Source of the DNA: Halorussus rarus | Lineage (GTDB): Archaea; Halobacteriota; Halobacteria; Halobacteriales; Haladaptataceae | Assembly (NCBI RefSeq): GCF_003369835.1 | Contig: NZ_QPMJ01000001.1 | Coordinates: 1,421,589-1,485,588, forward strand | Direction of reading: 5' to 3' | DNA length: 64,000 nt | Made by a program: the position numbers and the translations under genes | The notes under the pieces: model-generated | What the model was told of the DNA's origin: nothing | What the model saw: the letters and a program-made list of their open reading frames with translations, nothing else | Database searches by the model: none | Part shown: piece by piece, positions 26,602-33,591 of the stretch | Layout of the letters: every line of letters starts with the position of its first letter | Numbering within the stretch: position 1 is the first letter of the stretch

Positions 26602-27234
26602 TCAGTTCCGGAGCGCGCGATAGCCCGCGTAGACCGCGGGCGCGCCGAGCGGCAGCGACAGGACGCCGAACGCGAGCGTCGCGAGTGCCGAGCCGCGACC
26701 GCTGCTGCGCCGGAGGCCGAGCCACGAGAGGACGCCCAGGAACCCGACCGCGATGGTCGCGGCACCGAACAGGCCGACCCCGGTGGTGCAGAAGGCGTAG
26801 CAGACCGCGGTGACTGCCGGCTCTACCGGCGTCGGCTGGACCCGTGGCAGGTAGACGAACCGGCAGTACGCGGCGAACCCGAGCATGTACGCCGCCGGGA
26901 GCCCGACGAGCAGTCGCCGCCGCAGGACCGGACCGCCGGCCGTGCGGTCGTAGAGCCCGAGCACCGCGAGCGGGAACGTCACCTCCCAGAGCCACAGCCC
27001 GACGGTCGTGCTCGCGGGGTAGTGGCCGAGTCTGGGCTGGTCGACCGGCAGCGTCGCCGGGAGCCGTATCCACTCCAGGTAACCCACGGGCCGGGCGGCG
27101 GTCAGCAGCCCGGCCGTCACGAGGACCAGAGCCACCCCGAATCCGAGGGTTCCGGCGCGGGCGACGGCCGAGAGCCGCGGACCGAGGGCCCGGCCGCCCG
27201 ACGCCGAGTCCGACACGCCGACTGTCGCGCTCAT
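26602..27234 (-). CDS. polytopic membrane protein, unknown
   Basis: 210 residues from the ATG at 27232-27234. About five hydrophobic helices (TLGFGVALVLVTAGLLTA, TTVGLWLWEVTFPLAVLGLY, LLVGLPAAYMLGFAAYC, CTTGVGLFGAATIAVGFLG, ALATLAFGVLSLPLGA). I recognise no family. A 20-bp perfect inverted repeat lies over its likely TATA region. Confidence 0.7.
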   Translation of the reverse strand: MSATVGVSDSASGGRALGPRLSAVARAGTLGFGVALVLVTAGLLTAARPVGYLEWIRLPATLPVDQPRLGHYPASTTVGLWLWEVTFPLAVLGLYDRTAGGPVLRRRLLVGLPAAYMLGFAAYCRFVYLPRVQPTPVEPAVTAVCYAFCTTGVGLFGAATIAVGFLGVLSWLGLRRSSGRGSALATLAFGVLSLPLGAPAVYAGYRALRN

Positions 27235-27266
27235 ACGCGGCGGTACGGACGCGGCCCTTTCCTCAC

Positions 27267-27286
27267 TTTCGGATAAGAATCCGAAA
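27267..27286. promoter_or_regulatory. TTTCGGAT-AAGA-ATCCGAAA inverted repeat over a TATA region
   Basis: Perfect 8-bp arms with a 4-base spacer. On the minus strand it contains ATTCTTATCC, a possible TATA element about 35-45 bases before the membrane protein start at 27234. A repressor bound here would cover the promoter (inference). Confidence 0.4.
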
Positions 27287-27508
27287 CGGCCGCTATCGGG
27301 CTCGCTCACGACTGTCTGTGGGATTCGTGGCGGCGGCAATTGCTTCCGTGACAGTCGGACATTCGTCAGTTAGGACTCGGTCCGGCCGAACCGAATGAAA
27401 ACGAGATCGAGCGGGAAACCGCGTTCATCGGCGAACACGGACCACCGTCTCCGCGATAAGGTTCCGAGACGAAAACGGCGAGAATCGGCGCGAACCGAAT
27501 CGGCGGCG

Positions 27509-27775
27509 TCAGATGCGGCCGACGTTCTCGACTTCGACGCTCTCGACGCCCTCGACGTTCGAGAAGTTCTCCTCGACCGCCTCGGTCCCGCCGGTGTCGT
27601 CCGGGACGATGACGGTGGGGAGCAGCGCGACCAGCCCGAACGCGACGTCGTCGCGCTCGAAGCCGTTTATCTTCGCGCCCTCGGGGAGGGAGTCCTCGAG
27701 CTTGTCCTGAAGCTCGTCGAGGTCGATTTCGGGGCTCTGCGGCATCACCTTGATCTTGGCTGCTACCTTCCCCAT
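27509..27775 (-). CDS. ef1b: elongation factor 1-beta
   Basis: 88 residues, the normal size for archaeal EF-1 beta, the nucleotide exchange factor for EF-1 alpha. It opens [20 protein letters not shown], and carries [20 protein letters not shown] and the C-terminal [18 protein letters not shown] at 27773-27775, 2 bases after the zinc-ribbon gene stop, so the two form an operon as in other haloarchaea. Confidence 0.96.
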   Translation of the reverse strand: MGKVAAKIKVMPQSPEIDLDELQDKLEDSLPEGAKINGFERDDVAFGLVALLPTVIVPDDTGGTEAVEENFSNVEGVESVEVENVGRI

Positions 27776-27777
27776 GG

Positions 27778-27957
27778 TTACGGTCCCATGAACCCGCAGT
27801 CGGGGCACTCGTAGAGGTTGCTCTGCTTGCGGCACTTCGCGCAGCGGTAGATCTGCTGGCCGCACTCGGGGCACTTGAACGACGCCGCGTTGGTCCCGGA
27901 GATGTTGATCCCGCAGGAGACGCATCGTCGCGCCTGCGTCTGTTCGGCTTGACTCAT
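27778..27957 (-). CDS. small zinc-ribbon protein, HVO_2753 type
   Basis: 59 residues, start ATG at 27955-27957, stop at 27778-27780. Four Cys pairs (CVSC, CPEC, CAKC, CPDC) give two zinc-binding sites in a protein of basic character, ending CGFMGP. This matches the short haloarchaeal zinc-finger protein known in Haloferax as HVO_2753, which has been linked to swarming and biofilm formation. It heads the EF-1 beta operon. Confidence 0.9.
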   Translation of the reverse strand: MSQAEQTQARRCVSCGINISGTNAASFKCPECGQQIYRCAKCRKQSNLYECPDCGFMGP

Positions 27958-28157
27958 ACCCTGTCTTTCCCGTGCGCGACTTTAAACCATTTCGAAAGGA
28001 GCCGTCCGCCGAATCGAACCGGGACGCCCGCCGAACCGCCCGCGCGTGCGTCTTGACGCACTACGGGCCGTCAGCCGACGCCGGCGCCGGATTCGGGCCA
28101 ACACCGTCAGAAACACGAAACGTGATTCTTAAGGGGCGAACGAGCGACGTTTCGGGT

Positions 28158-29111
28158 ATGAGTGAAGAACAAGAGGCCGAAGCGGCCGACGACGAAGAGC
28201 AAGCAGAAGTCGAAGACGAGGCCAACGAGGGACTCCAGGAGGGGGACTTCGTCCGCCTCGACTACACGGCCCGCACCGTCGAGGACGGCAACATCGTCGA
28301 CACGACCGACCCCGAGGTCGCCGAGGAGGAGGGTCTCGACGAGGAGGAACGAGAGTTCGAGCCGCGCGTCATCGTGCTCGGCGAGGGCCACATCTTCGAG
28401 AGCGTCGAGGACGACATCGTCGGCCAGGAGGTCGGCCACTCCGGCGAGACGACCATCCCCGCCGAGGAGGCGTTCGGCGAGTACGACGCCGACGAGGTCC
28501 GGACCGTCAGCGCCGACAAGATTCCGGAAGACGAGCGCTACCCCGGCGCGCACGTCGACGTCGACGGCCAGCACGGCCACGTCGAGACTATCATCGGCGG
28601 CCGCGCGCGCGTCGACTTCAACCACCCGCTCGCCGGCGAGGACATCGAGTACGACTACGAGATCGTCGGCGAGGTCGACGACCAGGTCGAGAAGGCCCAG
28701 GGGCTCATCTCGATGTACATCGACGCCGACCTCGAGATGTGGATCCAGACCGACGAGGTCGAGGAGGAGACGGTCGTCGAACCCGACGAGGACGACGAGG
28801 ACGCCGAACCCGAGACGGAGACCGAGACCGTCGAGAAGGAGACGCTCTACATCGAGAGCACGCCCCAGCTGGCGATGAACCAGCAGTGGATGTTCCAGAA
28901 GCAGCAGATCGCCCAGAACGTGATGGACCAGCTCGGGCTGGACCGCGTCATCGTCCAGGAGACCATCGAGGGCGGCGGCATGGGCCCGATGGGCGGCATG
29001 ATGGGCGGCGGCATGGGCGGCGCGGACCTCGAGGAGGCGCTCGAAGACGCCGACGTCGACGAGGACGAGATCGTCGAAGAGCTCGAAGAAGCCGAAGCGA
29101 CCGAGGAGTAA
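28158..29111 (+). CDS. long FKBP-type peptidyl-prolyl isomerase
   Basis: 317 residues from the ATG at 28158. An acidic N-terminal stretch is followed by the FKBP core (GDFVRLDYTARTVEDGN, VLGEGHIFESVEDDIVGQEV) with the SlyD-like insert-in-flap region, FNHPLAGEDIEYDYEIVGEV, and a C-terminal domain specific to archaeal long FKBPs (STPQLAMNQQWMFQKQQIAQ). A Met/Gly-rich loop at about residues 275-293 (GGGMGPMGGMMGGGMGG) precedes an acidic tail. Cytoplasmic folding catalyst. A second, short FKBP lies at 32992-33471. Confidence 0.92.
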   Translation: MSEEQEAEAADDEEQAEVEDEANEGLQEGDFVRLDYTARTVEDGNIVDTTDPEVAEEEGLDEEEREFEPRVIVLGEGHIFESVEDDIVGQEVGHSGETTIPAEEAFGEYDADEVRTVSADKIPEDERYPGAHVDVDGQHGHVETIIGGRARVDFNHPLAGEDIEYDYEIVGEVDDQVEKAQGLISMYIDADLEMWIQTDEVEEETVVEPDEDDEDAEPETETETVEKETLYIESTPQLAMNQQWMFQKQQIAQNVMDQLGLDRVIVQETIEGGGMGPMGGMMGGGMGGADLEEALEDADVDEDEIVEELEEAEATEE

Positions 29112-29643
29112 CCTCGACTCGTTCCTGCGTTCTTTCTCCCGGCCAGCGCCGCGGCCGGACGTCGTGCGACGGTCTGGAGGCTGTCTCGGTGGCGCGGCGG
29201 CCGTGGCTGCTCGCGCTGAACGAGCGACGGTTCGCGCGCGAGCGACACCCGAAACCGAGATTCGACGAGTGGGAAACCCGGTGGTGGCGGCTCGAAAGGG
29301 CGAGTAGTTCGGCGAGGGAGGGCCGAACGGGAGCGGACGGCGTCAGCGGGGACTGCCGACGGACGCGGCGCGGGACGCCGCGCGAGGGAGGGCGAACGCG
29401 GGCCGCGGGAGGCCCGGCGGGGACCGTAGGACGGACCTGACTGGGTGGGAGGGCGGAAGGCGCGGGGGACCGGGCGGCGGTGTGGAGGTCTCGCGACCTC
29501 CAGTTTCATCTGGTCCGTCGGCCGTATTCAACTCTATTAGCTTACTGTCTATACTATATCTACCAAAGATAGTATCAGAACTATCTATACTATCGGAACC
29601 GCCTGTACCGGCGGCGAGTTCGGTCGGTTCCGGAGAGAACACC
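29112..29643. other. 532-bp non-coding convergent region with AT-rich island
   Basis: No gene is supported. It holds a GC-rich purine-biased stretch, a perfect hairpin TGGAGGTC/GACCTCCA at 29483-29502, and then an AT-rich island at about 29525-29596, strikingly unlike its surroundings, with two copies of a CTRTCTATACTAT motif and an imperfect palindrome (see finding). The island lies between the stops of the FKBP and the CARF-like gene, so it is not a promoter for either. Confidence 0.5.
29544..29594. repeat. AT-rich direct repeats with an imperfect palindrome
   Basis: ACTGTCTATACTATA (29544-29558) and ACTATCTATACTATC (29580-29594) are near-identical direct repeats 36 bp apart. Between and over them ATACTATATCT (29551-29561) and AGATAGTAT (29567-29575) form an imperfect inverted repeat. 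Confidence 0.5.
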
Positions 29644-30384
29644 TCAGCGGTCGCGCAGCTTGTGGCGGAACGCCCGGAGCGCGTCCGCGCCGGTGTCGGT
29701 GAGCGTCACCTGCTTGCGGCGGCCGACGTCCTCGACCGCGATGTAGCCGTCCTCGAGCAGCGGGTCGACGACGTTGGCGTTGAGGAGCGCGAACTTCGCC
29801 TTGTCGTTGGCCGGTTCGTTGTCGGTGACGAACGCCAGGTCCTCCTCCTCGGCGTACTCGATGATGTCCTTCTTCTTGACGGTCCGGACCGCCGAGTTCG
29901 CGTCGGCGAGGAAGTCCATCACCGCGACCTGGTCGGTCGTCGGCGACTCGATGGGGTACGACGGCAGCACCTCGTCGCCCTCGTAGCCGGTGCTGTGGCG
30001 CCGGTCGTCGTCGGGATACTCCTCGGGGTGGACGTAGTAGGCGGTCGCGTCGGTGGCCATGCACGCGATGGCCGCACCGACCGCCGCGAGCTTCGACCCG
30101 GTCGAGACGTTCACCCGGACGATGTCGTCGGCGTGGTCGGCGGTCAGCGTGGTCACGACCCCCAGCACGTCGTAGATGTCGAAGACGTCCACGCTCCGGG
30201 TCCGGACCGCGACAGGGAGATCGGCCAGGTCCGACCGGAGGTCGTCGTGGAAGTCGGGACCGGCGCCGGGGTCGTCGTGTTCGAGGAGGTAGAGCACGTC
30301 GACGTTGTGCCTCCGGGCCGGACCGACGATGCGGTCGTGCTCGAAGCCGAGCGGGGCGATGTGGACCTCGTCTATCGTCTGCAT
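29644..30384 (-). CDS. CARF-like sensor with winged helix, HFX_2341 (DUF6293) family
   Basis: 246 residues. The N-terminal Rossmann-like domain has HIAPLGFEHDRIVGPA and VNVSTGSKLAAVGAAIACMA, the latter resembling the nucleotide-pocket loop of CARF domains. The C-terminal part is a winged helix (KKKDIIEYAEEEDLAF, then EDVGRRKQVTLTDTGADAL). Haloarchaeal HFX_2341-type regulators have this layout. In CRISPR settings the same fold senses cyclic oligoadenylates; no cas gene or CRISPR array is seen here. Probably a cytosolic one-component transcription regulator of unknown ligand. Confidence 0.8.
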   Translation of the reverse strand: MQTIDEVHIAPLGFEHDRIVGPARRHNVDVLYLLEHDDPGAGPDFHDDLRSDLADLPVAVRTRSVDVFDIYDVLGVVTTLTADHADDIVRVNVSTGSKLAAVGAAIACMATDATAYYVHPEEYPDDDRRHSTGYEGDEVLPSYPIESPTTDQVAVMDFLADANSAVRTVKKKDIIEYAEEEDLAFVTDNEPANDKAKFALLNANVVDPLLEDGYIAVEDVGRRKQVTLTDTGADALRAFRHKLRDR

Positions 30385-30733
30385 GGCGGGCTGTCTTCGA
30401 TGGGTCGTCGAGAGGACTTAAATTCTCAGTCTCTGCTCGGCGCGATGTGGATGCGACTAACCGACTGCGAGGTAGCACCAGAGGCTGTCCGAGTAGAAGG
30501 AACTACTGAGAAAGCCCCGACCGCTCGCGGTCGCTGACCGACATACCCTCCGCCCCCTGCGTTCGCTCCGGATAGGGGTCGGTCAGACGACCACGGGCCT
30601 CCGGCCCGCGAGCGGTCGGCCCCTTTCATCCACCCGAACCTGGACTGTAGTGCCGAGCATCGCCGTTGGACTGTCGGACTACGTCGACGATTGCGGACGG
30701 TCTTCGAGTACGGAAAGCGACCGTCGCACGCAC
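30385..30733. other. 349-bp non-coding region holding a palindromic element
   Basis: No gene is supported. From 30385 it holds the promoter region of the CARF-like gene (AT-rich ACTTAAATTCTC at about 30416-30427). The middle is the nested palindrome at 30510-30627 described separately. The rest, 30628-30733, shows nothing recognisable before the RAD55-like stop. Confidence 0.5.
30510..30627. repeat. nested palindromic element (about 118 bp)
   Basis: Outer arms share CCGACCGCTCGCGG (30517-30530) and its complement CCGCGAGCGGTCGG (30606-30619), extended on both outer sides by GAAAG (30510) and CTTTC (to 30627). Inside are a second perfect inverted repeat CTGACCGAC (30534-30542)/GTCGGTCAG (30578-30586) and a small hairpin CGGGCC-TCC-GGCCCG (30594-30608). 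The whole could fold as a branched cruciform. No transposase is encoded. It looks like a MITE- or REP-like element, or the structured end of an IS200/IS605-type insertion; other copies must be sought outside the window. Confidence 0.55.
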
Positions 30734-31360
30734 TCACGCGATGTCGCGGCTCGTGTCGATGCGGACCGATTCGGCGAGTTCGAGCTTGATGGTCTCGGGG
30801 AGCGCCCGCCCGCCGCGGAACTTCGGCACCGCCAGCCGAGTCTCGACCGTGTCGCCGGAGTACTCGGTGTGGAGCTGGAACACCACGTCGGCGACGTGCT
30901 CGGTCACGTCCCGGGCGTCGGGCACCGACCGGCCGTCGAGGCAGTGGAGGATCGCGACCCCCTCGGTGTTGTGGAGGTGGTTCTGGAGGTCGTTGAGGAA
31001 GTTGCGGTACCGGCCGTCGCCCTGGCGCTCCAGCAGGTCGACCGAGTCGACCACCAGATTCGAGTCCTCGGGCAGCCGTCGGAAGAGCCGCTGGGAGTGG
31101 TCCAGCGGCGCGTCGCCCTCCACGCGGCGGACGTCCGGGGAACCGGTGCGTCCCGGCGCGCGCTCCAGGGCCTCGGACACCGCGGACTCGTCGCGGTCGG
31201 TCGAGAGGTAGAGCGTCTGGCGGGCCGACGTGAACTCGTAGAGCAGCAGCTCGGCCTGGCTCGCCGGCGGCGCCGAGAGCGCGACGATGCTCCCGGTCGG
31301 GAGGCCGCCGTCCAGTTTGCGGTCTAACACGTCGATCCCCGTCGAGAGGCGCCGTGACAC
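30734..31360 (-). CDS. RAD55/KaiC-like ATPase-fold protein lacking Walker A
   Basis: 208 residues. It opens LSTGIDVLDRKLDGGLPTGS, the signature of RAD55/KaiC-family proteins, and continues IVALSAPPASQAELLLYEF, where GxxGxGKT should be. The P-loop Gly and Lys-Thr are absent. The Walker B-like strand SNLVVDSVDLL is kept, as is a later strand GVAILHCLDG. The protein may bind but not hydrolyse nucleotide, or act only as a partner. It lies 27 bases after a MinD-like ATPase on the same strand and is likely cotranscribed. Confidence 0.8.
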   Translation of the reverse strand: MSRRLSTGIDVLDRKLDGGLPTGSIVALSAPPASQAELLLYEFTSARQTLYLSTDRDESAVSEALERAPGRTGSPDVRRVEGDAPLDHSQRLFRRLPEDSNLVVDSVDLLERQGDGRYRNFLNDLQNHLHNTEGVAILHCLDGRSVPDARDVTEHVADVVFQLHTEYSGDTVETRLAVPKFRGGRALPETIKLELAESVRIDTSRDIA

Positions 31361-31387
31361 GTATTTGCACGGTTTTCCGCCCTGAAT

Positions 31388-32074
31388 TCATAAGTATTTG
31401 GGCTGGAGCGCTGACACGAGCCGGTCGTACGCCGCCCGCACTCCGCCGTCGGCAAGCGGTTCCGCGCCGGATGACCGGCCTCCGTTGTCCGACGAATCTC
31501 CAGCCCCGGGCACGACGCCGAGCACCGGGCAGTCGAGCAGGCGCTCGATTCCTTCCGGCGGGACTTCTCCCCGCGAGACGACCGCGCCGGCGACCGGCGT
31601 GTCGAGTTCCCGGGCCATCGCGGCGGTCTTGGCGGCGTCGCGCAGGCAGGCGGGTTCGGGCGTGGTCACGACCACCGCGGCGTCGGCGGCTCGGAGCGGT
31701 GCGACCGCGTCCGGCCCCGCCCCGGCCGGACAGTCGAGCAGGACCGCGTCGGCGGTCCCGCGGAGTCGGGCGAGCACCCCTCCGGCGTCGGCCCGATTCC
31801 GGCGCGCGCTGGGCGGTCCACTCGCCGCCGGAAGCACCTCGACGCCGGACGGCGGCGGGTCCGCGGTGCCGGCGACCAGCCGGGCGGGCCACCCCGCGGC
31901 CACCGCGTCGAGACCCGGGTCGCGGGCGACGCCCGCCATCGCGTGGAGGTCCGGCATCTCGCGGTCGGCGTCCGCGGCGAGGGCGGTCCGTCGCTGGCGG
32001 ACGAGCGCCCCCGCGAGCCCGAGCGTCGTGGTCGTCTTTCCGGCTCCGCCCTTCCCGCCGGCGACGGCTAACAT
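31388..32074 (-). CDS. MinD/ParA-like ATPase
   Basis: 228 residues. The deviant Walker A is intact (AVAGGKGGAGKTTTTLGL), with AADADREMPDLHAM and the Walker B-like AVLLDCPAGAGPDAV and TTPEPACLRDAAKTAAM. MinD-like ATPases position proteins or load substrates; some archaeal members act in chemotaxis or archaellum placement, others as metallo-cluster carriers. It is shorter than typical MinD and ends with LVSALQPKYL, without an obvious amphipathic membrane-targeting helix. Cotranscribed with the RAD55-like gene. Confidence 0.85.
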   Translation of the reverse strand: MLAVAGGKGGAGKTTTTLGLAGALVRQRRTALAADADREMPDLHAMAGVARDPGLDAVAAGWPARLVAGTADPPPSGVEVLPAASGPPSARRNRADAGGVLARLRGTADAVLLDCPAGAGPDAVAPLRAADAAVVVTTPEPACLRDAAKTAAMARELDTPVAGAVVSRGEVPPEGIERLLDCPVLGVVPGAGDSSDNGGRSSGAEPLADGGVRAAYDRLVSALQPKYL

Positions 32075-32159
32075 GGGGCGGGATTGTCCCCTCCTCGGGT
32101 TTGAAGGTTCGGGGGCGAGCTGGTCGAGGTGACCGACTCGCTGGAGGTCGAGGCCCGGG

Positions 32160-32561
32160 TCAGCCGTCGTTGCGTTCGACCGAGATGATGCCGCCCTGGT
32201 CCTTCCGCGCTGCGACCAGTATCGTGACCCCGCTCCCGTCGGCGTTCTCCGCCGACTCGTTGCCCTCCAGCACGAACACCACGTACGAGAGCGTCTCGAT
32301 CGTTCCGTTCCGGCCCTGTGTTCTGCGCCGGACGCCGACCACGGTCCCGTTCGTCTGGTTCTGGACGACCTCCATCGCGTCGAGCGTCGAGCGCGTCGCG
32401 TTTCCGCCCTGCGTCTGCGTGGTGGACTGGTTTGCGGGTCGGTTCGCGTGGTCTGTGGCGGTCGCCGGCGACAATGCTCCGACCGCGGCTATCGGTGCGC
32501 TGGCGCCGCCCAGAACGAGGAGAACGGCGAGTCCGAGCGCGAGGACGCGTCGTCTGTGCAT
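32160..32561 (-). CDS. secreted PepSY-like small protein
   Basis: 133 residues from the ATG at 32559-32561. It has a Sec-type signal peptide (RRRVLALGLAVLLVLGGASA) and a Thr/Asn/Gln-rich stretch, then a beta-alpha-beta core (TLDAMEVVQNQTNGTVVGVR, LSYVVFVLEGNESAENADGS) like half a PepSY domain. Probably outside the membrane. PepSY proteins often inhibit proteases or sense the envelope; function here is inference. It lies 85 bases before the MinD-like gene on the same strand. Confidence 0.65.
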   Translation of the reverse strand: MHRRRVLALGLAVLLVLGGASAPIAAVGALSPATATDHANRPANQSTTQTQGGNATRSTLDAMEVVQNQTNGTVVGVRRRTQGRNGTIETLSYVVFVLEGNESAENADGSGVTILVAARKDQGGIISVERNDG

Positions 32562-32628
32562 ACGAGTGAACCAGCCGACTCGGAGCAAGAGCGGTTGTGG
32601 CCCTCCGTCGGGGACGGCGGCGGGCCGC

Positions 32629-32799
32629 CTAGTCCCGGATCGGCCGGTACGCGCCGTTGATGTCCCACTCGTGGATGCAGAACGGCTCGCCCGATTCGTC
32701 CTCGCTCCGTATCTGCCAGTTGCGGTCGTCGTCGCTCCAGACGTCGCGTCGGCCGCACAGCAGGCACTGTCGCTCGCTCGGGGGGTCCAGCTCGGCCAT
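32629..32799 (-). CDS. HEWD-family small zinc-binding protein
   Basis: 56 residues from the ATG at 32797-32799 (AELDPPSERQCLLCGRRDVW). It has a Cys pair QCLLCGRRD, a downstream Cys in GEPFCIHEWDINGAY and ends with YRPIRD. The HEWD motif names a haloarchaeal family of unknown function. Zinc binding through Cys-x-x-Cys and Cys/His is likely. A longer reading from 32880 adds residues not typical of the family. Confidence 0.75.
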   Translation of the reverse strand: MAELDPPSERQCLLCGRRDVWSDDDRNWQIRSEDESGEPFCIHEWDINGAYRPIRD

Positions 32800-32991
32800 T
32801 GGTGGGAGATGGACGCACGGATAGATAAACTCCGCCCCTGCATCAGAGATTGCCGGTGTCCCGGGCCGGGCCGCCGACACACCGAACCGGCAACCGATGC
32901 CCGGTCCGCCAGGGAGTCGGACGAGGGGACGAGAGAGACGGTCCGCGCGCCGACGCGGTGGGCGCTCGCTGCGAGGACTCCGCCAAGCTCG

Positions 32992-33471
32992 TCAGTCGCC
33001 GCCGCGGACGTCGACCAGGGTCACGTCGAACTCGACGGCGAGTCCGGCGAGTTCGTGGTTGAAGTCGACCGCGACCGCCTCGCCGTCGACCCGCGTGACC
33101 CACCCCGTCGCGCCGTCCTCGGTCTCGACGAGTCGGCCCGGCGCCGGCGTCGCGCCGTCTCTCGCTTCGAGATCGCGGCGGGGCAGTTCGACCACCTGGC
33201 CCTCGTCGCGCTCGCCGAACGCGCGCGCCGGTTCGAGTTCGACCGTGCGCTCCTCTCCGACCGCCATCTCCCGGACCGCCTCGTCGAGTCCCGGAACCGT
33301 CCGTCGCTCGCCGACCCGAAACGCGACCGGTTCGTAGTCGCGGTGGTCGTGGTAGACGCCCGCCTCCCGGGCCACGTCCTCCTGGGTGGTGTCGAACACC
33401 GCTCCGGCGTCCTCGCCCTCCGCGACCCGCCCCGTGAAGTGGACGACCGCTATCTCCCCCTCGGAAACCAT
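32992..33471 (-). CDS. short FKBP-type peptidyl-prolyl isomerase (SlyD-like)
   Basis: 159 residues from the ATG at 33469-33471 (VSEGEIAVVHFTGRVAEGED). FKBP core with PVAFRVGERRTVPGLDEAV, the insert domain around ELEPARAFGERDEGQVVELP, and FNHELAGLAVEFDVTLVDV at the end, all as in SlyD-type archaeal FKBPs. Cytosolic prolyl isomerase and chaperone. Divergent from the WtpA-like gene across 120 bp. Confidence 0.9.
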   Translation of the reverse strand: MVSEGEIAVVHFTGRVAEGEDAGAVFDTTQEDVAREAGVYHDHRDYEPVAFRVGERRTVPGLDEAVREMAVGEERTVELEPARAFGERDEGQVVELPRRDLEARDGATPAPGRLVETEDGATGWVTRVDGEAVAVDFNHELAGLAVEFDVTLVDVRGGD

Positions 33472-33591
33472 ACCTGCCACTCGACGCTGGCCACCTTGAA
33501 TCCGGGGGAGCGTTCGACGACGGAAGCGACCGACCGAGTAACCGAAACTCGTTACGGTATTATTTTCACGAAGGGTATTGTAGTTACACTC

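Noticed and set aside
29644-30384. Part of a type III CRISPR system.
   Set aside because: No cas gene, repeat array or ring-nuclease partner is present within the window.
29482-30537. Remnant of an IS1341/TnpB gene ending near 30537, suggested by the tail EGTTEKAPTARGR before the palindromic element.
   Set aside because: The frame upstream is antisense to the CARF-like gene and no TnpB motif is visible; only the structured DNA is retained as a finding.
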